NCBI GenBank assembly: GCA_031428695.1
Contig: JANOYE010000209.1
Location: forward strand, 1-11,642
Direction: 5' to 3'
Length of the DNA stretch: 11,642 nt
Source of the DNA: JANYCG01 sp031428695
GTDB taxonomy: Bacteria > Pseudomonadota > Gammaproteobacteria > Burkholderiales > Burkholderiaceae_C
This document shows, one piece after another, positions 7,149 to 11,642 of this stretch. The number at the start of each line of letters is the position of its first letter. The stretch's first letter is position 1. A program made the position numbers and the translations under genes. The notes under the pieces were generated by a model that did no database searches, was not told the DNA's origin, and saw only the letters and a list, made by a program, of their open reading frames with translations.

Positions 7149-7186
7149 ACTCAGATTCGTGTAAACTTCGCGGCTACCCAACCACC

Positions 7187-7855
7187 ATGAACGCCCCAAT
7201 TTCACCTGACCGCCTGAAGCCCCGCGCCCTCTATGAAGAGGTGGCCGAGCTGATGCGCCAACGCATTTTCAGCCGCGAGCTGGCGCCTGGCAGCTGGATC
7301 GACGAGCTCGCCATCGCCAAAGACTACGGCATCAGCCGCACGCCCTTGCGCGAGGCGCTGAAGGTGCTGGCCACCGAAGGCCTGGTCACCATGAAGGTAC
7401 GCCGTGGCGCCTATGTGACGGAAGTGTCCGAGCAGGATTTGACCGAGGTTTATCACCTCTTGAGCCTGCTCGAATCCGACGCGGCGGGCGTGGTCGCCAC
7501 CAAGGCCACGGCGGCGCAACTGGACCAGCTCAAAGCCCTGCACCAGCAGCTCGAAGCCACCGTCAAACCAGGAACAGCCGGCAAAATCGACCGCGAAAAA
7601 TTCTTTGAAATCAACGAGCGCTTCCACATGGCGCTGCTCGCCATCGCCAATAACCGCTGGCGTGACCAGATGGTGGCCGACCTTCGCAAGGTGATGAAGC
7701 TGAACCGCCACCACTCACTCTTCAAAACCGGCCGCGTGCAGGATTCACTGGCCGAGCACCGCGCCATCATGGCGGCTCTGGCTGCGCGCGATACCGCCGC
7801 CGCCACCCTATGCATGAAGGCGCATTTTCAGAACGGGCTGGAAGCGGCGTTCTGA
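7187..7855 (+). CDS. GntR-family transcriptional regulator, FCD (FadR) subfamily
   Basis: The 222-aa protein has an N-terminal winged helix (about residues 15-78, with AKDYGISRTPLREALKVLAT as the helix-turn-helix and GLVTMKVRRGAYV as the wing). A C-terminal FCD ligand domain (about 86-215) follows. The four usual FCD metal ligands can be placed: Asp98 (LLESDAAG), His147 (NERFHMAL), His191 (AEHRAIM) and His213 (MKAHFQNG). Such regulators bind small organic acids or acyl-CoAs and most often act as repressors. It is transcribed away from the mutase gene across an 84-bp gap holding a dyad, so it probably controls propionyl-CoA catabolism; the effector could be propionyl-CoA, methylmalonyl-CoA or a relative, which the sequence does not show. 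No Shine-Dalgarno precedes the ATG. Confidence 0.92.
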   Translation: MNAPISPDRLKPRALYEEVAELMRQRIFSRELAPGSWIDELAIAKDYGISRTPLREALKVLATEGLVTMKVRRGAYVTEVSEQDLTEVYHLLSLLESDAAGVVATKATAAQLDQLKALHQQLEATVKPGTAGKIDREKFFEINERFHMALLAIANNRWRDQMVADLRKVMKLNRHHSLFKTGRVQDSLAEHRAIMAALAARDTAAATLCMKAHFQNGLEAAF

Positions 7856-7874
7856 TTTTCAAGGCTTCGAACCT

Positions 7875-7899
7875 TTACATACCCAATTTGGGTATGTAA
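7875..7899. promoter_or_regulatory. Perfect 25-nt palindrome behind the GntR gene
   Basis: TTACATACCCAA (7875-7886) and TTGGGTATGTAA (7888-7899) are perfect 12-bp inverted arms around one T. No T run follows on either strand, so it is a poor intrinsic terminator. TACATACCCA also occurs in the vapB upstream block at 4853-4862. It may be a protein-binding site; the binder is unknown. Confidence 0.6.
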
Positions 7900-7958
7900 G
7901 CGTCGATTATTCTTAATAATATACATTTATGCTAATTTTATTAGTAAAAATTAATCAT

Positions 7959-8009
7959 TTTTAGTATTTTATTTATAGCAATAAATTTAATAAATTCGTG
8001 ACTTAATAG
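7959..8009. repeat. AT-rich dispersed repeat, copy B
   Basis: TTTTAGTATTTTATT (7959-7973) and TTCGTGACTTAATAG (7995-8009) match the two blocks of copy A at 3087-3147 in the same order and orientation; the second block differs at one base in 15. The sequence between the blocks is AT-rich and differs in length by 7 bp. Confidence 0.5.
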
Positions 8010-8021
8010 TCGTCACTATTA
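8004..8021. repeat. Hairpin next to repeat copy B
   Basis: TAATAGT (8004-8010) and ACTATTA (8015-8021) are perfect inverted arms around CGTC. An overlapping alternative pairing GTGAC (7998-8002) with GTCAC (8012-8016) exists. No T tract of terminator type follows directly. Confidence 0.45.
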
Positions 8022-8128
8022 GGTAAAAATATTTCAATATTTATTTTTAATAGAGTCTCGGCCTATAGGCGTATTCAACCCTTCGTGGCGCGCCATTCCG
8101 GCCTGTGCAACAACGCAGCGGCTCCCAG

Positions 8129-8149
8129 CGGGGCGAATTGATCGCCCCG
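8129..8149. repeat. GC-rich hairpin near the dehydrogenase remnant
   Basis: CGGGGCGA (8129-8136) and TCGCCCCG (8142-8149) form a perfect 8-bp stem with the 5-nt loop ATTGA. No T run follows on either strand, so it is not a standard intrinsic terminator. It sits in the unassigned GC-rich segment beside the remnant. Confidence 0.5.
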
Positions 8150-8175
8150 TGAGAACTGAAAGAGTTGCGTCGCGG

Positions 8176-8321
8176 CCACCACCGGCGCCGTTCAAATGCA
8201 CATTGCCGGTGCGCGGGCGCGGGGCGATCTGGCCGGCGGCTTCGGGCGTGGCGGCATAGACGTAAACCGAGAGGCCATAGGGTGTGTCGTTGGCAATCGC
8301 CACGGCTTCGTCCACGCCGCC
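8176..8321 (-). pseudogene. Aldehyde dehydrogenase fragment (remnant or partial duplication)
   Basis: On the minus strand this encodes GGVDEAVAIANDTPYGLS through RTGNVHLNGAGG, matching about residues 392-440 of the complete dehydrogenase at 9028-10473. Gap-free alignment of 8181-8321 with 9157-9297 gives 119 identical bases of 141; at protein level 44 of 49 residues agree. The catalytic Cys and Glu regions and the C-terminal PFGGYKQSG segment are absent. Homology stops at the left near 8176 and at the right at 8321, some 30 bp before the toxin-antitoxin operator. The divergence implies an old duplication or a remnant of a related gene, not a recent copy. It lies in the same orientation as the intact gene. 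Confidence 0.8.
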
Positions 8322-8349
8322 CGCCTTGGTTTTCTCGGCATCACGGCCA

Positions 8350-8368
8350 GTATGATAAAATGTCATAC
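8350..8368 (+). promoter_or_regulatory. Operator and -10 box of the RHH-MazF operon
   Basis: GTATGA (8350-8355) and TCATAC (8363-8368) are perfect inverted arms around 7 bp, ending just before the antitoxin ATG at 8370. The left arm overlaps TATGAT (8351-8356), a 5-of-6 match to a -10 box. No convincing -35 is seen, nor a Shine-Dalgarno. This fits autorepression by a ribbon-helix-helix antitoxin and a very short leader. Confidence 0.6.
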
Positions 8369-8369
8369 C

Positions 8370-8612
8370 ATGACCAAAGCAAAAATCGCCATCACCGTCA
8401 GCCCACTTGTCTTGAACAGGCTGGATGCCTGGGTGCAAAGTGAGCACTACGCCAGCCGCAGCGAAGCGATTGAACAAGCCGTTGAAGCACAGTTGCAGCG
8501 TTTGGAGCGAACGCGCTTGGCAGCGCAGTGCGCGCTGCTGGATGTGGATGAAGAGCAATCCATGGCAGAAATGGGATTGGTCGCAGACACTGCATCATGG
8601 CCGGTGTTTTAA
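8370..8612 (+). CDS. Ribbon-helix-helix antitoxin (CopG-like, MazE role)
   Basis: The 80-aa protein begins with a short beta strand and two helices of the ribbon-helix-helix fold (AKIAITVSPLVLNRLDAWVQ, then YASRSEAIEQAVEAQLQRLE, residues 4-47), which bind DNA as a dimer. The acidic C-terminal half (LLDVDEEQSMAEMG) and the final WPVF are probably the toxin-binding tail. RHH partners of MazF toxins are known, for example in Bacillus and Mycobacterium, so a MazE role is likely although the classical MazE fold is different. The ATG at 8370 is preferred because an inverted-repeat operator lies directly before it; an upstream in-frame ATG would translate the operator and the dehydrogenase remnant. 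The gene overlaps the toxin by 16 bp. Confidence 0.85.
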   Translation: MTKAKIAITVSPLVLNRLDAWVQSEHYASRSEAIEQAVEAQLQRLERTRLAAQCALLDVDEEQSMAEMGLVADTASWPVF

Positions 8613-8932
8613 GGGGCGAGATACGTTGGGCTGAGCTTGACCCAACGCGTGGCAATGAGCAGCAAGGCACTCGCCCCGTGCTTGTCATCAGCCACGATGT
8701 CTTCAATGAGCGTTCGGGCACGGTGCTGGCGATGGCGATTACCTCGCAAGCGCAACGGGCAGGCTTTCCGTTGACGCTGCCGCTGGGCAAACTGGGTGGC
8801 AAACCGGCCTGGTTAAAAATCAGTCAGGTTCGCGTTTTATCGACGCAGCGCCTGGGGCGCAAGCTGGGCCGGGTCACGCCGGAGCAGCTTGGGCAGGCAA
8901 TCGATGGGTTGAATGAAATCGTGGGTGATTGA
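8597..8932 (+). CDS. mazF: MazF/PemK-family endoribonuclease toxin
   Basis: The 111-aa protein starts VLRGEIRWAELDPTRGNEQQ and continues GTRPVLVIS, the hallmark N-terminus of MazF/PemK toxins. Arg26 (TRPVLV) and Thr49 (AITS) match the catalytic pair of characterised MazF enzymes. The later segments KPAWLKISQVRVLSTQRL and LGQAIDGLNEIVG complete the SH3-like barrel and the C-terminal helix. MazF toxins cut mRNA, and sometimes rRNA or tRNA, at short sequences; the cut site here cannot be read from sequence. The ATG at 8597 lies inside the antitoxin gene, with which it overlaps by 16 bp in another frame, so the two are co-translated. Downstream it converges with the aldehyde dehydrogenase gene across 95 bp. 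Confidence 0.9.
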   Translation: MAGVLRGEIRWAELDPTRGNEQQGTRPVLVISHDVFNERSGTVLAMAITSQAQRAGFPLTLPLGKLGGKPAWLKISQVRVLSTQRLGRKLGRVTPEQLGQAIDGLNEIVGD

Positions 8933-9027
8933 TTTTTGCCGTCGCAGCTTTCAAAAGCCTGGGGCGCACTGCGTTGAGAGCCAATTTTCCAAAGAATCAG
9001 ATTGATACGGCCTCTCAAAATGACAAA

Positions 9028-10473
9028 TCAAGCCGCCACAGGCGCTGGCGGGTTGAACACCGCCTTGGTCTCCAGAAACTCCTCAAACCCCAAAGCGCCC
9101 CACTCACGCCCATTGCCAGACTGTTTGTAGCCGCCAAAAGGCGCAGCATTGTCGCCACCGGCGCCGTTCAGGTGCACGTTGCCGGTGCGCAGACGGGCCG
9201 CGATGGCACCTGCCGCCTCGGGCGTGGCGGCATACACGTAGCCGGAGAGGCCATACGGCGTGTCGTTGGCAATGGCCACGGCTTCGTCCACGCCGCCGCT
9301 GTAAGGCAACATGCACAACACCGGGCCGAAGATCTCTTGCCGGGCGATGTCCATCTGGTTGTTGACGTTGCTGAAAATCGTCGGCTTGGTGAAATAACCG
9401 GCACTGATGCCGTCAGGCCGGCCCACGCCGCCCGCCACCACTTTGGCACCCTCGGCCACGCCGCGTTCGATCATCTTCTGCACCCGGCCAAACTGCGCGC
9501 CATTGGCCAGCGGGCCCATGGTGGTCTCGGGCGCTGCCGGGTCGCCCACCTTGATTTTGGCCACGGTGGCTGCGGCGATGGCTTCGGCTTCGGCGAGTTT
9601 GCTGGCGGGCACCAGCATGCGGCTGGGCGCGTTGCAGCTCTGGCCGGTGTTGGTCATCATGCTCATCACGCCGTGTTTCACGGCAGCGGCCAGGTCGGCG
9701 TCTTCGGTGATGATGTTGGCAGACTTGCCGCCCAGCTCCAGCGACACCCGTTTGATGGTTTCAGCCGCCGCCTTTTGCACCAGAATGCCCGCGCGGGTGG
9801 AGCCGGTGAAGGACACCATATCGACTTCGGGGTGGCTTGAAAGCGCCGCGCCCACGCCAGGGCCATCGCCATCCACCAGGTTGAACACGCCTGCGGGCAC
9901 ACCGGCTTCGTGCAAGATTTCAGCCAAGATGTGGGCGCTCAAAGGCGCGAGTTCGCTGGGTTTCAACACCATCGTGCAGCCGGTGGCCAACGCTGGGGCG
10001 ACCTTGCAGGTCATCTGGTTCATGGGCCAGTTCCACGGTGTGATCAAGGCGCATACGCCCACCGGCTCACGCACGATGCGGGTGGTCTTCTGCATTTTTT
10101 CAAACGGAAAGTCAGCCAGCACTTTTGCTGCAACGATGAAGTGGCCCAGGCCTGCCGGCGCCTGGGCGCGTGTGGCCAAACCGGCCAGCGGCGCGCCCAT
10201 TTCCTGCGAAATCGCAGCGGCCACGTCATTCATGCGCTTCTTGTACACCGCGATGATCGACTGCAGCAACTCGCCGCGTTGGGTGACCGTAGTCTGCGAA
10301 TAACTGGCAAAGGCCTTGCGGGCCGCTTTGACGGCACGATCCGCGTCGGCCGCCGTGCCAATAGAGATAGTGCCGATCGACTGCTCTGTCGCCGGGTTGA
10401 TCACTGCCATCGGGTTGGCTTGCAGCGGCGCAACCCAGGCGCCGTCAATGTAAAACTGGGTGGTGTCGCTCAT
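9028..10473 (-). CDS. NAD(P)-dependent aldehyde dehydrogenase
   Basis: The 481-aa protein is a complete member of the aldehyde dehydrogenase superfamily, oxidising an aldehyde to the acid with NAD(P). Key parts are visible: TPWNWP with Asn148, the cofactor-contact Lys171 in VLKPSE, the coenzyme loop FTGSTRAG (222-229), the general base Glu246 in LELGGK, the nucleophile Cys280 in NTGQSCN, the motif QEIFGPV and the C-terminal PFGGYKQSG. The substrate cannot be told from the sequence. The open frame extends to 10602, but GAGG (10481-10484) 7 nt before the ATG at 10473 and the family-like start FYIDGAWVAP fix this start. It lies 70 bp downstream of dusA. Part of its 3' half has a diverged duplicate at 8176-8321, beyond the RHH-MazF operon. 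Confidence 0.93.
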   Translation of the reverse strand: MSDTTQFYIDGAWVAPLQANPMAVINPATEQSIGTISIGTAADADRAVKAARKAFASYSQTTVTQRGELLQSIIAVYKKRMNDVAAAISQEMGAPLAGLATRAQAPAGLGHFIVAAKVLADFPFEKMQKTTRIVREPVGVCALITPWNWPMNQMTCKVAPALATGCTMVLKPSELAPLSAHILAEILHEAGVPAGVFNLVDGDGPGVGAALSSHPEVDMVSFTGSTRAGILVQKAAAETIKRVSLELGGKSANIITEDADLAAAVKHGVMSMMTNTGQSCNAPSRMLVPASKLAEAEAIAAATVAKIKVGDPAAPETTMGPLANGAQFGRVQKMIERGVAEGAKVVAGGVGRPDGISAGYFTKPTIFSNVNNQMDIARQEIFGPVLCMLPYSGGVDEAVAIANDTPYGLSGYVYAATPEAAGAIAARLRTGNVHLNGAGGDNAAPFGGYKQSGNGREWGALGFEEFLETKAVFNPPAPVAA

Positions 10474-10480
10474 GGTGTTT

Positions 10481-10484
10481 CCTC
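10481..10484 (-). promoter_or_regulatory. Ribosome-binding site of the aldehyde dehydrogenase
   Basis: On the minus strand GAGG lies 7 nt before the ATG at 10473. It decides the start against an in-frame ATG at 10602 that would lie inside dusA. Confidence 0.65.
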
Positions 10485-10488
10485 GTTG

Positions 10489-10528
10489 AAAAGTCTTTGC
10501 AAAGTCGTTGAATCGCCGCTGAAAAGTC
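10489..10528. repeat. Three helically phased AAAGTC repeats before the dehydrogenase
   Basis: AAAGTC ends at 10495, 10506 and 10528, so copies are 11 and 22 bp apart, on one face of the helix. The first and third are extended to TGAAAAGTC (10487-10495, 10520-10528). They fill the short dusA-dehydrogenase gap. They could be an activator or repressor site; no binder is known. Confidence 0.35.
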
Positions 10529-10543
10529 GGCTGAGGTCGGTGG

Positions 10544-11642
10544 TCAGGCCATCGCCTCGGCTGGAAGGGAATTGTGCATGAGATCGCCTGGCACCTCATC
10601 AACCCCAGGGTATGCCAATGGCTGGTGGGCCAGAGCCATCACCGAGTGTGGCGCCAAAGATTTCAGCCGGTGGTCGCTCCACACCTGCCGCCAGCGCCTG
10701 CTGCCTGGCAGGCCGTGGCGAAGGCCGAGCATGTGCCGCGCAATCGCCGCCCACGGCGTGCCGTGCAACGCCGCCTCGCGCGCCATGTAGTCGCACATTT
10801 GCGCCTCCACGTGTTCGCGCGTCAAGTCAGCCCGCTCGCGCGTCAACTTGGGGCGATCCAGCATTGCCGAGGGCGTGTCGCCGAAAAACGCCGCATCCCA
10901 AGACGCCAGCCACCACGGGTTGTGATAAGCCTCGCGGCCCAGCATGACGCCGTCGACGTGTTGCAGTTCTTCGCTGATTTGCGCTGACGTGGTGATGCCG
11001 CCATTGATTACGATGTTCAGATGCGGGAAGTCTTTTTTAAGCTGATGCACCACCCCATACCGCAGCGGCGGCAACTCGCGGTTGGCCTTGGGCGAGAGGC
11101 CTTTCAGCCACGCATTGCGGGCATGCACGATGAAAGTCTGGCAGCCCGCCTCCGCCACCGTGCCGACAAAATCACGCACGAAGGCATAACTTTGCGGCGT
11201 ATCTTCGGTTTTATCGATGCCGATGCGGTGTTTGACGGTAATCGGTGTTTTGGTCGAATCAACCGCGTCCACCATCGCCTTGACGCAATCCGCCACGAGC
11301 GCTGGCTCGGCCATCAAACAAGCCCCAAACGAGCCGCGCTGCACCCGGGGCGAGGGGCAGCCGCAGTTGAGGTTGATTTCGTCATACCCCCAGGTTTCAC
11401 CGAGCTTGGCGCACCGGGCCAGTTCTGATGGGTCGCTGCCGCCCAGCTGCAGGGCGACGGGATGCTCCTCGGCGTTGAAATCCAGATGGCGCGGCGGGTT
11501 GACATGCAACAGCGCGCCGGTAGTGACCATCTCGGTGTAAAGCAGCGCGTTCTTTGACAGCAAGCGGTGGAAATACCGGCAATGGCGGTCGGTCCAGTCC
11601 ATCATGGGGGCGACAGAGAGGCTCCTGCCATTTGATTTGACC
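10544..11642 (-). CDS. dusA: tRNA-dihydrouridine synthase A, N-terminus beyond the right edge
   Basis: DusA is an FMN enzyme that uses NADPH to reduce uridine to dihydrouridine in the D-loop of tRNA (U20/U20a in E. coli). From the internal ATG at 11605 the motifs are MMDWTDRHCRYFHR, TEMVTTGALLH, VALQLGGSDP, NLNCGCPS and GACLM, whose Cys (residue 96 in this count) is the catalytic acid, then HARNAWLKGLSPK and INGGI for phosphate and flavin contact. Upstream of 11605 the frame stays open and reads SLSVAPM, the conserved beginning of DusA (as in SIAPMLDWTDRH of E. coli), so the true start lies outside the window. The TGA at 10544-10546 is 70 bp before the dehydrogenase start. About 365 codons are present, close to full length. 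Confidence 0.93.
   Translation of the reverse strand, partial: VKSNGRSLSVAPMMDWTDRHCRYFHRLLSKNALLYTEMVTTGALLHVNPPRHLDFNAEEHPVALQLGGSDPSELARCAKLGETWGYDEINLNCGCPSPRVQRGSFGACLMAEPALVADCVKAMVDAVDSTKTPITVKHRIGIDKTEDTPQSYAFVRDFVGTVAEAGCQTFIVHARNAWLKGLSPKANRELPPLRYGVVHQLKKDFPHLNIVINGGITTSAQISEELQHVDGVMLGREAYHNPWWLASWDAAFFGDTPSAMLDRPKLTRERADLTREHVEAQMCDYMAREAALHGTPWAAIARHMLGLRHGLPGSRRWRQVWSDHRLKSLAPHSVMALAHQPLAYPGVDEVPGDLMHNSLPAEAMA

Larger units (their letters stand above)
7905..8173. other. Gene-free AT-rich stretch and junction DNA
   Basis: Between 7911 and 8050 only 21 of 140 bases are G or C, against GC-rich genes on both sides. I see no gene, tRNA or CRISPR here. It holds several TTAGTA motifs, copy B of a dispersed repeat and a hairpin at 8004-8021. 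At about 8056 composition returns abruptly to GC-rich in a segment (8056-8173) that I cannot assign; TGTGCAAC near 8103-8110 is only loosely like some insertion sequence ends. The make-up suggests foreign or remnant DNA. Confidence 0.55.

Noticed and set aside
7103..7186. Possible cobalamin riboswitch before the mutase gene.
   Set aside because: The gap is only 84 bp, AT-rich and lacks a B12-box-like sequence or room for the fold.
7861..7875. Bulged hairpin AAGG-C-TTCGAA-CCTT just after the GntR gene.
   Set aside because: Short, bulged and without a T run; it may only be an extension of the neighbouring palindrome region.
8034..8558. A 174-codon minus-strand frame spanning the dehydrogenase fragment and the antisense of the RHH antitoxin.
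   Set aside because: Only the part at 8176-8321 resembles a protein; the rest is antisense to a real gene or unassigned junction DNA. It is treated as a remnant, not a fusion gene.
8940..8970. Small hairpin GCTTT-CA-AAAGC after mazF as an intrinsic terminator.
   Set aside because: The loop of 2 nt is too small, the stem short, and no T tract follows.
8974..9018. TTGAGAG (8974-8980) and CTCTCAA (9012-9018) as ends of a tiny mobile element, or as a terminator between the convergent genes.
   Set aside because: Arms are 7 bp with a 31-bp spacer, no T run and no target-site duplication; chance is likely.
8929..9840. A 303-codon plus-strand frame opposite the aldehyde dehydrogenase, and a similar one at 9407-10303.
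   Set aside because: Both are antisense to a complete dehydrogenase and rich in His, Ala and Gly as is typical of shadow frames.
10474..10602. Longer aldehyde dehydrogenase start at 10602.
   Set aside because: It would overlap dusA; a good ribosome-binding site and the family-like N-terminus support the ATG at 10473.

Overview
The window reads as chromosomal DNA of a betaproteobacterium, most likely a member of the Comamonadaceae (Rhodoferax/Polaromonas/Acidovorax-like). This is inferred from the GC-rich coding sequence, the style of the proteins and the gene order regulator / methylmalonyl-CoA mutase / meaB / pccB. No marker gene fixes the genus.

Layout. Seven genes lie head to tail on the minus strand from 7102 down to the left edge: methylmalonyl-CoA mutase (4874-7102), vapB and vapC (4118-4788), meaB (3120-4121), pccB (1524-3056), hipB (1114-1461) and hipA (1-1109, cut by the left edge). 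A GntR/FCD regulator (7187-7855, plus) is divergent from the mutase. Then come a very AT-rich gene-free stretch (about 7905-8055), a short aldehyde dehydrogenase remnant (8176-8321), a ribbon-helix-helix antitoxin with a MazF/PemK toxin (8370-8932, plus), a complete aldehyde dehydrogenase (9028-10473, minus) and dusA (10544 to the right edge, minus, 5' end outside).

How the genes work together. PccB, the mutase and MeaB belong to one pathway: propionyl-CoA is carboxylated to methylmalonyl-CoA, then rearranged to succinyl-CoA by the B12-dependent mutase that MeaB protects and reloads. The GntR/FCD protein is the obvious candidate controller; an AT-rich dyad and a TATAAT box lie in the divergent promoter. 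The biotin carboxylase subunit (PccA) and the epimerase are not in the window.

The striking point is that three unrelated toxin-antitoxin modules (HipBA kinase, VapBC PIN nuclease, RHH-MazF nuclease) sit within 9 kb at the gene junctions of this catabolic locus. vapBC splits the mutase from meaB, and the vapC stop overlaps the candidate meaB GTG start. hipBA follows pccB directly. The RHH-MazF pair lies between an aldehyde dehydrogenase remnant and the intact gene. Several palindromes or repeats lie at the TA promoters, and two AT-rich stretches share sequence blocks that suggest a dispersed repeat.
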